Shown here piece by piece: positions 14,066 through 22,243 of a stretch of DNA of 32,638 nt (positions are counted from its first letter, which is position 1; the number at the start of each line of letters is the position of its first letter). Made by a program: the position numbers and the translations under genes. Location of the stretch: contig CAMLFV010000003.1 in the NCBI GenBank assembly GCA_946479395.1, positions 1 through 32,638 of the forward strand. Reading direction: 5' to 3'. The notes beneath the pieces are model-generated. The model saw nothing but the letters and a program-made list of their open reading frames with translations, ran no database searches and had not been told where the DNA came from. The DNA comes from an uncultured Flavobacterium sp. GTDB taxonomy: Bacteria > Bacteroidota > Bacteroidia > Flavobacteriales > Flavobacteriaceae.

Positions 14066-14824
14066 ATGAGTTTAGAAAAATTTAAATTTTTACACCACCA
14101 AAACCAACCGTTATTAATTGCCAATACGTGGGATGCCATTAGCAGTAAAGCTGCCGAAAAAGCGGGTTTTCAGGTAATAGGAACATCAAGCCACGCTATC
14201 GCGAATATTTTGGGGTATGAAGATGGTGAGAATATTCCGTTTGAAGAAATGTTTTTAGTGATCGAGAAAATTGTAAAATCAACATCGCTTTTGGTTTCTG
14301 CCGATTTTGAATCGGGATATTCAGATGATCCGCAGCAGGTCGCCAAAAATGTTGAAAAATTGGTTGATGCAGGCGTTTTAGGAATCAATCTGGAAGACGG
14401 CTTAACAAATGGAAAAGACCGATCTTTAGGCGATATTTCTGTTTTAACTGATAAGATCAAAGCCATAAAATCGCATCTTCAATCAAAAGGAAAAGATATT
14501 TATATCAATGCACGTATTGATACCTATACAACCAAACATTCCGACGCTATCAACGAAACTTTAAAGCGTATTAAAGCTTATGAAACTGCCGGTGCCGACG
14601 GATTTTTTGTTCCATTGATTAACACTGATGAAGATATTAAAACGGTTTTAAAAACCACAAAACTGCCACTGAACGTTTTTATGAAAGACGGATTGAAAAC
14701 CTACGAAGAATTTGCTGCTTTAGGTGTACACAGAGTAAGTTACGGTAACGGACTTCATGCAAAAATAACCGAAGCTACCAATAAAGGTTTCGATGATTTA
14801 ATGAAAACAAAATCATTAAGTTAA
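14066..14824 (+). CDS. isocitrate lyase/PEP mutase superfamily protein
   Basis: Protein of 252 residues with the (beta/alpha)8 signature of the PEP_mutase group. Visible are LLIANTWDAISSKAAEKAGF at the N-terminus, SADFESGYSDDPQQV with metal-binding acidic residues, GVLGINLEDG and IYINARIDTY. Members act on C-C or C-P bonds next to carboxylates (PEP mutase, methylisocitrate lyase, oxaloacetate decarboxylase). The lyase KKCGH-type catalytic loop is not seen, so the exact reaction is unresolved. It is a single gene followed by a strong hairpin. Confidence 0.85.
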   Translation: MSLEKFKFLHHQNQPLLIANTWDAISSKAAEKAGFQVIGTSSHAIANILGYEDGENIPFEEMFLVIEKIVKSTSLLVSADFESGYSDDPQQVAKNVEKLVDAGVLGINLEDGLTNGKDRSLGDISVLTDKIKAIKSHLQSKGKDIYINARIDTYTTKHSDAINETLKRIKAYETAGADGFFVPLINTDEDIKTVLKTTKLPLNVFMKDGLKTYEEFAALGVHRVSYGNGLHAKITEATNKGFDDLMKTKSLS

Positions 14825-14836
14825 ATAAAAAAACGT

Positions 14837-14865
14837 AAATCCTTAACCCAAAAAGTTAAGGATTT
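14837..14865 (+). terminator. intrinsic terminator
   Basis: Perfect 11-base stem AAATCCTTAAC/GTTAAGGATTT with a 7-base loop, 12 bases after the stop of the PEP mutase-like gene. Confidence 0.85.
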
Positions 14866-14951
14866 ATTGTTAAAAAAAAGTTCAATAAAAAACAACAAAT
14901 CTTTAAATTCAGTACTTTTATACGTTAAAGTATTTAAGCTAAAATTTAAGT

Positions 14952-15815
14952 ATGAATTTTATTTATATAGAGATTGAACGTGTAACAAAGCTTACAAAGA
15001 AAGAGTTCATAGAAAATTACTACAAAAAGCAGAAACCTGTGGTAATTACCAATCAAATTGAAGATTGGCCTGCATTTACCAAGTGGAATTTAGACTTTAT
15101 TAAAGAAATTGCCGGCGATAAAATTGTACCGCTTTACGACAGTAGAAAAACCGATTATACCAAAAAAGTTAACGAACCCGATTTTAAAATGACAATGGCT
15201 GAATACATTGATATTTTAGAAAAAGGACCAACCGATTTACGTATTTTTTTGTACAACCTTATGAAAGACGCTCCGTCTATGAAAGACGATATGCGCTGGC
15301 CCGATTTAGGTTTGCGTTTAATAAAAAGTTTGCCGATGGTGTTTTTTGGTGGTGAAGACGCGAAGGTTTTTATGCATTATGATATTGATTTACCAAATAT
15401 TTTCCATTTTCATTTTAATGGAAAAAAACAGTGTGTATTGGTAGATCCTAAAGAAACAAAATACATGTACCGCTTGCCGTATTCGTGGATTTGCCATGAA
15501 GATATTGATTTTGACAATCCCGATTTTGACCGTTTTCCAGCACTAAAAAAAGTAAATCCATACATCACGCAGCTGCAACACGGCGAAATGTTGTATATGC
15601 CCGAAGGTTGGTGGCATTATATGAAATATCAAACTCCCGGATTTTCATTAAGTTTGCGATCGTTGGCAGGCAGACCAAAAAATTTATTTGCTGGTTTAAA
15701 AAATGTTACATTTAACCGTTTCTACGATAATTTTATGCGCAAGCGTAATGGTCAAGAATGGCTAGATTATAAAGATGCTGAAGCAATTAGACGAACGAAC
15801 GCTTTATTGAAATAA
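14952..15815 (+). CDS. JmjC/cupin-8 family Fe(II)/2-oxoglutarate oxygenase-like protein
   Basis: Protein of 287 residues of the cupin-8 (JmjC-like) type. The metal triad can be read as H142 and D144 in FMHYDIDLPN and H222 in EGWWHYM. KQCVLVDP after the first pair, and LQHGEMLYMPEGWWHY, are classic family segments. Members hydroxylate proteins or small molecules using Fe(II) and 2-oxoglutarate; the substrate here is unknown. It is cytoplasmic with no signal peptide. A short inverted repeat TACTTT-N8-AAAGTA lies about 20 bases upstream of the ATG, over the likely promoter. It ends at a bidirectional terminator. Confidence 0.88.
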   Translation: MNFIYIEIERVTKLTKKEFIENYYKKQKPVVITNQIEDWPAFTKWNLDFIKEIAGDKIVPLYDSRKTDYTKKVNEPDFKMTMAEYIDILEKGPTDLRIFLYNLMKDAPSMKDDMRWPDLGLRLIKSLPMVFFGGEDAKVFMHYDIDLPNIFHFHFNGKKQCVLVDPKETKYMYRLPYSWICHEDIDFDNPDFDRFPALKKVNPYITQLQHGEMLYMPEGWWHYMKYQTPGFSLSLRSLAGRPKNLFAGLKNVTFNRFYDNFMRKRNGQEWLDYKDAEAIRRTNALLK

Positions 15816-15818
15816 ACT

Positions 15819-15845
15819 AAAACGCAGCTTAATTAGCTGCGTTTT
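15819..15845. terminator. bidirectional terminator
   Basis: Perfect 11-base stem AAAACGCAGCT/AGCTGCGTTTT with a 5-base loop, between the cupin gene and the convergent gene at 15829-16467. Its right arm overlaps the last codons of the minus-strand gene. Confidence 0.88.
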
Positions 15846-16467
15846 TTATAGGATTCCATATATTTTCTTTAATCTTCTTTTTTGAAATTATTTCAACTAA
15901 AAACAAAATAAAATCATTTTCTTCTTTTTCACTTTCATCAACCATTTCTCTAATAGCAATATTAGCTATTGGAAATAGTGATGTCAAATTTAATTTCCAA
16001 TCTTTTTCTTTATAAAAATGAAAATATAAAGATTCCTCTTTTCCTTTTATTATTAACTGAGCTTTAGCGAAATCATTAGAAACAGTCACTTTTCCTAAAT
16101 CAACATCAACAACACCATTTTTTCCTACCATTCCATTATCAAAAGCGTATAATAATAAACTTTCTCCGTTAAATTTTAAAATCTCCTCATTTGAAACTTG
16201 TTGTCGTATAATAAGTACCATCAACTTATCCGTCAATGAAAGTTCGTTAATTGCTGCTTTATCCGATTCCTTAATATCGATTAACAGTGCGTTATAATAA
16301 TCAACTGTTCGCTTATCAACAAATTTTAACGCATCAGTACCTCTATCATTTAAAATTGCACTTTTATACTCTTTAAAAACATCTATAATTTTTTGTTGCT
16401 CTGTCTGGCTATACACACTAAGAGGCAACAAAACAAAACACAGAATAAATTGTAAAGCTATCTTCAT
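15829..16467 (-). CDS. secreted protein of unknown function
   Basis: Protein of 212 residues with a clear signal peptide (LQFILCFVLLPLSVYS, then QTEQQ). The mature part begins with a helical stretch (KIIDVFKEYKSAILNDRGTD) resembling the start of NTF2-like or DUF4878-type domains. Mixed strands follow (KVTVSNDFAKAQLIIKGKEE, then LYFHFYKEKDWKLNL), and it ends with a charged helix. No catalytic motif is seen. It overlaps the upstream thioredoxin-fold gene by 4 bases (ATGA), so the two are translated together. The 3' end is part of a terminator hairpin. The A/T-rich codon use is slightly stronger than in its neighbours. Confidence 0.7.
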   Translation of the reverse strand: MKIALQFILCFVLLPLSVYSQTEQQKIIDVFKEYKSAILNDRGTDALKFVDKRTVDYYNALLIDIKESDKAAINELSLTDKLMVLIIRQQVSNEEILKFNGESLLLYAFDNGMVGKNGVVDVDLGKVTVSNDFAKAQLIIKGKEESLYFHFYKEKDWKLNLTSLFPIANIAIREMVDESEKEENDFILFLVEIISKKKIKENIWNPIKNAAN

Positions 16468-17060
16468 TTTCCTAATAAATTAATCAGTTCATTCTGCATA
16501 GAAATTCCTTTATCGTTATTGTACCAAATCTGGATACCTTCTTTTACTTTCTCATTAAAACCTCCGTTTTCATCTAAAAGTCGTTTCACTTCTACTTGAG
16601 CCGTTGCAGGTCGTGGTCCCCAAGTAAATAATTCCTTATCTAAATCGGCAGAAACAGCAATTAGTTTAGGGATTGATTTCCCGCCGTTTGTTAAATACTT
16701 TTGCATTAATTCATCGTTATCATCACGTAAAACCAAACGCAAATCAATCAATGGATTAATTTCGGCAAGCTTTTGCAGTACCGGAACATTCTGCGCAGCA
16801 TCACCACACCAGCTTTCGGTAAGTACAATCCATACCTGTTTTTCAGAGATTTGTTTTGTAATGGTTTCCAAATCCGGAAGTATCTGCTGGGTTTTATCTA
16901 AACGCTTCATTCGGGCACGGTTCAATTTTGTAAAATCCGTAAGCATTTCGTTTTGCTCGTGTCCGGTTGAACTGTTCTCGTTAATTTTTTGGTCGATCAA
17001 ATTTAAATAATCGTTATAAGACATCGAATTTTCGATTGCTTTTTGAAATATTGCCTGCAT
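16464..17060 (-). CDS. thioredoxin-fold protein with a single active-site cysteine
   Basis: Protein of 198 residues. A helical N-terminal third precedes a thioredoxin-like domain (about 75-180) with the strand VWIVLTESWCGDAAQNVP. The usual CxxC is CGDA here, leaving one cysteine, so it is unlikely to be a standard dithiol reductase. The cis-proline segment is SIPKLIAVSAD. This matches the Thioredoxin_9-like proteins common in Bacteroidota, of unknown partner. The ATG at 17060 is chosen: a 27-codon upstream extension would cross a -7 promoter box at 17077-17084 and start inside the divergent patatin gene. It is coupled (ATGA) to the secreted protein downstream. Confidence 0.85.
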   Translation of the reverse strand: MQAIFQKAIENSMSYNDYLNLIDQKINENSSTGHEQNEMLTDFTKLNRARMKRLDKTQQILPDLETITKQISEKQVWIVLTESWCGDAAQNVPVLQKLAEINPLIDLRLVLRDDNDELMQKYLTNGGKSIPKLIAVSADLDKELFTWGPRPATAQVEVKRLLDENGGFNEKVKEGIQIWYNNDKGISMQNELINLLGK

Positions 17061-17076
17061 AATTTGTATTTTTATG

Positions 17077-17084
17077 CAAAAATA
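17077..17084 (-). promoter_or_regulatory. -7 box for the thioredoxin-fold gene
   Basis: TATTTTTG on the minus strand fits TAnnTTTG and ends 16 bases upstream of the ATG at 17060, fixing that start. It lies in the 47-base divergent gap shared with the patatin gene. Confidence 0.5.
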
Positions 17085-17107
17085 ACGATTTAACGTTACA
17101 AAAAATA

Positions 17108-17896
17108 ATGAATAATAACTCAACCGTTTTCGGTTTGGCATTATCAGGCGGCGGTCATAAAGGCATTGCCCATGCAGGTGTGTTACAATTTTTAAACGAA
17201 CAGGAAATTTTTCCTGAAATTATATCGGGAACCAGTGCAGGATCCATCGTAGGCGGATTGTATGCCAACGGAATGAAGCCGAAAGACATTCTTACTTTCT
17301 TTAAATCGGTAAGTTTGTTCAGTTGGACACATTTATCTTTTAGAAAAGCCGGATTTTTAGATGCCGACCAATTTGCACGCTATCTTGATAAAGAATTTGG
17401 CAATAAAACAATTAAAGAATTAGATATCGAATTATACATTTCGGCAACCGAAATTGAACGTGGCAAGTTAAAGATCTTTCATAAAAACACAAAAATTGTT
17501 TCGGCAATATTAGCATCAAGTGCCTTTCCCGGAGTATTTTCGCCAGTAATCATTAACAATAAAGTGTATAGCGATGGTGGTATTTTAAACAATTATCCGG
17601 TAAATACCATTCAAGGGCGATGCGATTTTTTAATAGGCAGCAACGTAAATCCTGTGTTAATGTACAATCAAACTCGGTTCACATCAATAAAGTCGGTTGC
17701 GTTACGTGCATTTGAAATTATGATGATGCAAAACACTTTTCCGCAAAACGAATTGTGCGATTGGCATATTCAACCCGAAGCTCTTGCAAATTACAGTACC
17801 TTTGAAACATCGAAAAAAAGAATGGACGAAATTTTTGATATCGGTTATCAGGAAGCAAAAAAGAACTTTGAAAAAATAAAAGATAAATTACCTTAA
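17108..17896 (+). CDS. patatin-like phospholipase
   Basis: Protein of 262 residues with the complete patatin core. It shows an oxyanion loop GGGHKG (14-19), nucleophile S43 in GTSAG, and the DGG motif with catalytic-dyad D156 in VYSDGGILNNYP. Family members are Ser-Asp acyl hydrolases releasing fatty acids from phospholipids. No signal peptide or POTRA/barrel extension is present, so this is the short cytoplasmic kind rather than the PlpD-type secreted form. It is divergent from the thioredoxin-fold gene and followed by pyrH 53 bases later with a separate promoter. Confidence 0.92.
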   Translation: MNNNSTVFGLALSGGGHKGIAHAGVLQFLNEQEIFPEIISGTSAGSIVGGLYANGMKPKDILTFFKSVSLFSWTHLSFRKAGFLDADQFARYLDKEFGNKTIKELDIELYISATEIERGKLKIFHKNTKIVSAILASSAFPGVFSPVIINNKVYSDGGILNNYPVNTIQGRCDFLIGSNVNPVLMYNQTRFTSIKSVALRAFEIMMMQNTFPQNELCDWHIQPEALANYSTFETSKKRMDEIFDIGYQEAKKNFEKIKDKLP

Positions 17897-17922
17897 GCGT
17901 TTTTAAACAATAGCAAAAATAA

Positions 17923-17930
17923 TATATTTG
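17923..17930 (+). promoter_or_regulatory. -7 box for pyrH-frr
   Basis: TATATTTG matches TAnnTTTG exactly and ends 19 bases before the pyrH ATG. It lies in the patatin-pyrH gap. Confidence 0.55.
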
Positions 17931-17949
17931 CAAATAAATTTTCCTCAGT

Positions 17950-18654
17950 ATGAAATACAAAAGAATACTTCTAAAATTAAGCGGTGAAGCTTTAATGGGC
18001 GATAACCAATACGGCATTGACCCAAATCGCTTGGCAGAATATGCCCAAGAAATAAAAAAAATCGTTAATTTAGGTGTTGAAGTAGCCATTGTAATTGGCG
18101 GAGGAAACATTTTTAGAGGTGTTGCAGGAGCAAGTAAAGGAATGGATCGCGTACAAGGCGATTATATGGGAATGCTGGCAACCGTAATTAACGGAATGGC
18201 ATTACAAGGTGCGTTGGAAGATGCCGGTATGCTTACACGTTTACAAACTGCCTTAAAAATTGAAGCAATTGCAGAGCCTTATATTAAACGCAGAGCGGTG
18301 CGCCATTTAGAAAAAGGCAGAATTGTAATTTTTGGAGCCGGAACTGGAAATCCTTATTTTACGACTGATACCGCTGCTGTTTTAAGAGGAATTGAAGTAG
18401 GTGCCGATGTTATTTTAAAAGGAACAAGAGTGGATGGTGTTTATACTGCCGATCCTGAAAAAGATCCTACCGCAACTAAATACGAAACCATTTCATTTGC
18501 CGATGTGTTAGAAAAAGGATTAAATGTTATGGACACCACTGCATTTACTTTAAGCCAAGAAAACAACTTACCAATTGTTGTTTTTGATATGAACAAAGAA
18601 AGTAATTTATTAAAAGTGTGCCAAGGCGATAATATTGGTACAACGGTTTATTAA
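17950..18654 (+). CDS. pyrH: uridylate kinase
   Basis: Protein of 234 residues that phosphorylates UMP to UDP in pyrimidine nucleotide synthesis; bacterial UMP kinase of the amino-acid kinase fold. It starts with [13 protein letters not shown] and carries the glycine-rich IGGGNIFRG loop, the [16 protein letters not shown] segment and [13 protein letters not shown]. The length is normal. The 12-base gap to frr makes a pyrH-frr operon, an order widely kept in bacteria. Confidence 0.97.
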   Translation: MKYKRILLKLSGEALMGDNQYGIDPNRLAEYAQEIKKIVNLGVEVAIVIGGGNIFRGVAGASKGMDRVQGDYMGMLATVINGMALQGALEDAGMLTRLQTALKIEAIAEPYIKRRAVRHLEKGRIVIFGAGTGNPYFTTDTAAVLRGIEVGADVILKGTRVDGVYTADPEKDPTATKYETISFADVLEKGLNVMDTTAFTLSQENNLPIVVFDMNKESNLLKVCQGDNIGTTVY

Positions 18655-18666
18655 AAAGATATAGAA

Positions 18667-19230
18667 ATGACAGAAGAAATTAATTTTATTATAGACGAAG
18701 CAAAAGAATCAATGAACGGTTCTATTGAGCATTTAAACAAAGCCTTGTTAAACATTCGTGCAGGTAAAGCTAACCCGCAAATGTTGGGTGCTGTTTTTGT
18801 TGATTACTATGGGTCGGCAACGGCTTTATCACAGGTAGCAAACATCAACGTACCGGATCCGCGTACGTTAACGGTTACGCCTTGGGAAAAAAACATGTTA
18901 CAGCCTATTGAAAAAGCAATTATGATTGCTAATTTAGGTTTAAACCCAATGAATAATGGTGATATGATTATCATTAACATTCCTGCGTTAACAGAAGAGC
19001 GTCGTAGAGATTTATCTAAACAGGCAAAAACCGAAGCAGAAGATGCTAAAATATCAATCCGTAATGCGCGTAAAGATGCCAATACCGATATCAAAAAACA
19101 GGAAAAAGAAGGAACTTCTGAAGATATTTGTAAAGATGCCGAAGACCGCATACAAAAACTAACCGACAATTACATTAAAAAAATCGATGAAATCTATGCT
19201 GAAAAAGAAGCAGAAATCATGAAAGTATAA
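18667..19230 (+). CDS. frr: ribosome recycling factor
   Basis: Protein of 187 residues that, with EF-G, splits the post-termination ribosome. It has the typical LNIRAGKANPQML segment, VPDPRTLTVTPWEK in the small domain, and the long three-helix bundle with LTEERRRDLSKQAK and the terminal YIKKIDEIYAEKEAEIM. It is second in the operon after pyrH and is followed by a strong terminator. Confidence 0.97.
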   Translation: MTEEINFIIDEAKESMNGSIEHLNKALLNIRAGKANPQMLGAVFVDYYGSATALSQVANINVPDPRTLTVTPWEKNMLQPIEKAIMIANLGLNPMNNGDMIIINIPALTEERRRDLSKQAKTEAEDAKISIRNARKDANTDIKKQEKEGTSEDICKDAEDRIQKLTDNYIKKIDEIYAEKEAEIMKV

Positions 19231-19233
19231 TTA

Positions 19234-19260
19234 AAAAGCCACTCAAATTGAGTGGCTTTT
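19234..19260. terminator. bidirectional terminator after frr
   Basis: Stem AAAAGCCACTC/GAGTGGCTTTT (11 bases) with a 5-base AT loop, 4 bases past the frr stop. A/T runs on both sides also suit the convergent gene at 19300. Confidence 0.9.
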
Positions 19261-19299
19261 CTGCTAAATAAATAGCTATCAAAAATGTTTGTATTGGTT

Positions 19300-20187
19300 C
19301 TAGTTTGTTAGGGTAAGTTCGCATGAAATAACAGAGTAAGGTTTTGAACTATTTCTTTCTTTAAAAAATGTATTTTCAGTATTCATTAATTTCCATTCAT
19401 CATCATTAATATTGTGTTTAATAAATGATCGTTTATAATCATCTGTAGGCATGGCTAATAAACTTGGATTATATGATTTACTTATATGTTTTTTCCCTTC
19501 TGAAACATACGAGTATTCATAATAATTTTCTTTAATATTGATCCATTCAAAAACTATTAGAAGACCATTCTCAGGTATTAAAATTTTATAATCTCTTAAA
19601 TCTGTAGTCGAAATTTTAGTCCCTTTTTTTGCTTTACCAACGATCAATTCATCATGAAGTAATTTTACCGGTAATCCTTGTTTATCCGTTTCATAAAATC
19701 GAATACCGTATGTTGATTCCTTTTGTTCAGATCTTAAGTAAAATTTTACTTCTTTCAAAAAAGATGTTTCTTCCATATTTTTTTCATAAGGAAAGAATCT
19801 TCCAAAACTCCACGTTTGAGCTATTGCACTAGTTCCAAAACTAAAACTACTGTTTTTAACTTGTCCTACTTTCAACGTTTTAGTTTGCTTCATCGATACA
19901 ATCACAACCTCATCTAAAACTTCACTTTTGGGTTCCAATAAAACAACATCGGTTAAAAGTTGTTGTTTCGGTTCATATCCAACAGCATCAAAAACAAAAA
20001 CTTCGTGTAAAAATTCATTGGGAATTATAAAACTGCCGTCGAATTCCGTGTTTATCTTAAATGCTCCATTTTCGGTAAAAACACTTGCGTAGGCAATGGG
20101 CTCATTAGTTGAACCATCTTTTACTAAAAAAGATTCTTGTGCAATGGCGGGTATCGATAATAAAAAGAAAAGTAACAGTTGTTTCAT
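19300..20187 (-). CDS. secreted CarboxypepD-reg-like domain protein
   Basis: Protein of 295 residues with a signal peptide (QLLLFFLLSIPAIA, then QESF). Residues about 20-90 form a carboxypeptidase-regulatory-like beta-sandwich (FLVKDGSTNEPIAYASVF, then EFDGSFIIP and FVFDAVGYEP), the domain also found at the front of TonB-dependent receptors. The remaining 200 residues are beta-rich (EVKFYLRSEQKE, TYGIRFYETDKQGLPVKLL) and not recognised; no barrel or plug follows. Attachment to the outer membrane or cell surface is inferred. The ATG at 20187 is used rather than a GTG two codons earlier. A -7 box TAGGTTTG is 20 bases upstream. Confidence 0.75.
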   Translation of the reverse strand: MKQLLLFFLLSIPAIAQESFLVKDGSTNEPIAYASVFTENGAFKINTEFDGSFIIPNEFLHEVFVFDAVGYEPKQQLLTDVVLLEPKSEVLDEVVIVSMKQTKTLKVGQVKNSSFSFGTSAIAQTWSFGRFFPYEKNMEETSFLKEVKFYLRSEQKESTYGIRFYETDKQGLPVKLLHDELIVGKAKKGTKISTTDLRDYKILIPENGLLIVFEWINIKENYYEYSYVSEGKKHISKSYNPSLLAMPTDDYKRSFIKHNINDDEWKLMNTENTFFKERNSSKPYSVISCELTLTN

Positions 20188-20206
20188 AAACACATTTTGG
20201 TTATTG

Positions 20207-20241
20207 CAAACCTAATTGTTAAAACGTTAAAAAAATTCAAA
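20207..20241 (-). promoter_or_regulatory. promoter of the CarboxypepD-reg-like gene
   Basis: On the minus strand TTTG (20238-20241) is followed after 23 bases by TAGGTTTG (20207-20214), a full TAnnTTTG box 19 bases before the ATG. The spacer is at the long end of the expected range. Confidence 0.45.
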
Positions 20242-20302
20242 TAGTATACTAAATATTACAAAAAATATCAAATGCAGATCATTTGGCGGTTTCGTTTATG
20301 AA

Positions 20303-20899
20303 ATGAAACGTATCTTTATAGAAAACAAACCAATGTATTTATCTAACGATCAGCTGAAGTTATTTTGTTTGGAATGCGTTAAAAGTGTTGACGAATCTGC
20401 TGAAAGTAAAATCTTTCCGCTTTTAGAGCAATTGGTAAGGCAACACAGCATTGTGAATGTGTACAAAGCCGTTGATTCTATTGAAGATTTTGAAGAAAGT
20501 TTAAACACGCTGCTTTATGAAGATCGAAATTTTAAAGATTATGATCTGTTGTATTTTATTTGTGGCGGAACAGAAAATGAGATTATCGTAAACGATTATT
20601 TGTACACTTTAGAAGAAATTGCCGAGCTTTTTGAAGGGAAATTAAAGGGTAAAATTCTGCATTTCGCGAATTCTAAAATACTGAATCTGGATAGCGAAAC
20701 GGCTCAATATTTTTTAGATGTCACGGGCGCAAAAGCTATTTCGGGTTATCAGCACAAAAACTTTACAAGCAGCATGTTGTTAGATTATCATTTTTTTAGT
20801 CTGTACCCCGATTTTGATGATGTTACCGATGTTGTTGAAGCACTGTTTCAAAAGCACTACACCCTTTGCACCAATTTAGGATTTCATTTGTACTATTAG
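20303..20899 (+). CDS. caspase-like fold protein (DUF6642-type), apparently catalytically dead
   Basis: Soluble protein of 198 residues. The order of segments resembles DUF6642/CHAT-like proteins: LKLFCLECVKS at the start, a strand LLYFICGGTENEI (83-93), YTLEEIAELFEGKLKGKILHF (101-121), FANSKILNLD (121-130), and AKAISGYQHKNFTSSMLLDYHFF. In the family as I remember it, the corresponding strands read FHGxxxEI and FGSCS, carrying the His and Cys of a caspase-type dyad. Here those places hold C87 and S124, so the dyad seems lost. The family assignment is from memory, not a search. It is monocistronic; no partner peptidase target or TPR gene is adjacent. Confidence 0.6.
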   Translation: MKRIFIENKPMYLSNDQLKLFCLECVKSVDESAESKIFPLLEQLVRQHSIVNVYKAVDSIEDFEESLNTLLYEDRNFKDYDLLYFICGGTENEIIVNDYLYTLEEIAELFEGKLKGKILHFANSKILNLDSETAQYFLDVTGAKAISGYQHKNFTSSMLLDYHFFSLYPDFDDVTDVVEALFQKHYTLCTNLGFHLYY

Positions 20900-20911
20900 T
20901 TTCAGTCATAT

Positions 20912-20990
20912 CTTGTCCTCCTGAACTTGTTTCAGGATCGCATACTTAAGTGTAAAATAATGAGAAGCTGAATCGAGTTCAGCTTGACAA
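20912..20990. repeat. intergenic repeat family 3, copy 1
   Basis: Element with two hairpins, CTGAAC/GTTTCAG-like at the left and AAGCTGAA/TTCAGCTT (20965-20985) at the right. It starts 13 bases after the stop of the caspase-like gene. Related sequence is at 32200-32280. Confidence 0.6.
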
Positions 20991-21078
20991 ATGTCAACTG
21001 TAATTGAGTTAAATTTTAAATTGATAAATATAAAAATCTGGCATTAAAATTGTATATTTAAATCAAAAAGAAAAAACT

Positions 21079-21420
21079 ATGAAAAAGCTATTAGCAATGA
21101 TGATTTTATGTTTAGGTTCTTTAACGGCTTCGGCACAACAAAAAGAAATTACTGTAGAAGGCGTTGGCGTTACTAAAAAAATAGAAGCTACGGGTGACGA
21201 AACAATTAAAGTTGAAGGCACCAACAACAAAGTCACAATTATTGGTGCTTGCAATGCAATTAAGGTTGAAGGCGTTGACAATGTGGTTACGGTTGATGAT
21301 GTAAAATCGATTAGTGTGGAAGGAACCGGAAACAAAGTGAATTACAAGAAAACATCGGCTGCCGACGGTAAAGTTACAACCGCAGTTGCAGGCGTAAATA
21401 ATAAGATTACGAAAATATAA
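21079..21420 (+). CDS. secreted DUF3060 protein
   Basis: Protein of 113 residues with a signal peptide (LLAMMILCLGSLTASA) followed by a repetitive beta structure with a period of about 22 residues: IEATGDETIKVEGTNNKVTI, IKVEGVDNVVTVDDV, ISVEGTGNKVNY, TAVAGVNNKITKI. Repeated VEGxxNxV turns are the DUF3060 signature and suggest a small right-handed beta solenoid in the periplasm or on the surface. Function unknown. It has a near-consensus -7 sequence TATATTTA at 21053-21060 and ends in a strong terminator. Confidence 0.85.
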   Translation: MKKLLAMMILCLGSLTASAQQKEITVEGVGVTKKIEATGDETIKVEGTNNKVTIIGACNAIKVEGVDNVVTVDDVKSISVEGTGNKVNYKKTSAADGKVTTAVAGVNNKITKI

Positions 21421-21426
21421 GCAGTT

Positions 21427-21456
21427 AAAATCCGTTTTTAAATTGAAACGGATTTT
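21427..21456 (+). terminator. intrinsic terminator after DUF3060 gene
   Basis: Stem AAAATCCGTTT/AAACGGATTTT (11 bases) with an 8-base loop and trailing Ts, 6 bases past the stop. Its loop contains the putative -33 TTG of the next promoter. Confidence 0.85.
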
Positions 21457-21473
21457 TTGTTTTTGTACTTTTG
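21443..21473 (+). promoter_or_regulatory. promoter of the metallo-beta-lactamase gene
   Basis: TTG at 21443-21445, a 20-base spacer and TACTTTTG at 21466-21473 fit the Bacteroidota -33/-7 pattern. The -7 box ends 17 bases before the ATG. The -33 element sits in the loop of the upstream terminator. Confidence 0.55.
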
Positions 21474-21490
21474 AATGAAATTAGTCTTCC

Positions 21491-22243
21491 ATGAAAATCA
21501 TTCAATTATTTCTGCTTTCTGTTATTTCGATGGTAACTTTAATTTGTTCTACACAGAAGAAAAAATCAGAAAGTAAAACAGTTTATCAGTCCGAAGTATT
21601 AGTTATTACTCAGGTTTCACCGAACGTGTATCAGCATACATCGTTTTTACAAACCGAAAGTTTTGGCAATGTTCCCTGCAACGGAATGATTGTTCACAAC
21701 AATAAAGAAACCGTGGTTTTTGATACACCTGTGAACGATAAAATTTCAGAAGAATTGATCCAATGGATTCAAAAAAGCTTAAAAAGCAAAATAAATGCGG
21801 TTGTTCCTACACATTTTCATAATGATTGTTTGGGCGGATTAAATGCGTTTCACAAACACAACATTCCATCGATAGCAAACAGTAAAACAATCGAAATTGC
21901 AAAAGAAAAGAAACTTCCTGTTCCTTTAAAATCGTTTACTAATCAAGAAAAAATAGCAGTCGGAAATCAATTTGCAGAACTTTATTTTTTTGGCGCAGGT
22001 CATACCAAAGACAATATTGTAGCCTATTATCCAACCGAAAAAGTGTTGTTTGGCGGATGTTTGATTAAGGAATTAAACGCCGGAAAAGGAAATTTGGCTG
22101 ATGACAATGAAGCAGCTTGGGCAGAAACAGCAACCAAATTAAAAACCAAGATTACCGATGCCGAAATAGTCATTCCCGGACATGGTGCAACAGGAAACAC
22201 CGATTTAATTGATTACACCATAAAATTATTCACACAAAAATAA
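21491..22243 (+). CDS. subclass B1 metallo-beta-lactamase, CcrA/CfiA-like
   Basis: Exported zinc hydrolase of 250 residues, predicted to open beta-lactam rings including carbapenems. Both zinc sites of subclass B1 are complete: H108, H110 and D112 in THFHNDC, H171 in GAGHTKDNIV, C190 in LFGGCLIKE and H231 in IPGHGATG. The cysteine right after D112, the AKEKKLPVP stretch and the lysine after C190 recall Bacteroides CcrA/CfiA rather than the BlaB/IND/MUS enzymes of other flavobacteria. The N-terminus is a signal peptide; a cysteine at 19 (VTLIC) might be lipidated, but the lipobox is poor. It is coupled by TAATG to the esterase gene behind it. No mobile-element gene lies nearby, so it looks resident. 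Activity and level of expression cannot be inferred. Confidence 0.9.
   Translation: MKIIQLFLLSVISMVTLICSTQKKKSESKTVYQSEVLVITQVSPNVYQHTSFLQTESFGNVPCNGMIVHNNKETVVFDTPVNDKISEELIQWIQKSLKSKINAVVPTHFHNDCLGGLNAFHKHNIPSIANSKTIEIAKEKKLPVPLKSFTNQEKIAVGNQFAELYFFGAGHTKDNIVAYYPTEKVLFGGCLIKELNAGKGNLADDNEAAWAETATKLKTKITDAEIVIPGHGATGNTDLIDYTIKLFTQK

Noticed and set aside
17718..18110. 130-codon minus-strand frame across the patatin-pyrH junction
   Set aside because: It overlaps two clear genes on the other strand and shows no start signal or domain.
21063..21335. 90-codon minus-strand frame opposite the DUF3060 gene
   Set aside because: Its Thr/Ser/Val repeats mirror the repetitive solenoid gene on the other strand; the plus-strand protein has a signal peptide and a family signature.
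21079..21420. Repetitive sequence considered as a CRISPR-like or tandem DNA repeat
   Set aside because: The repetition is at protein level (VEGxxNxV turns of DUF3060) with varying DNA and no spacers.
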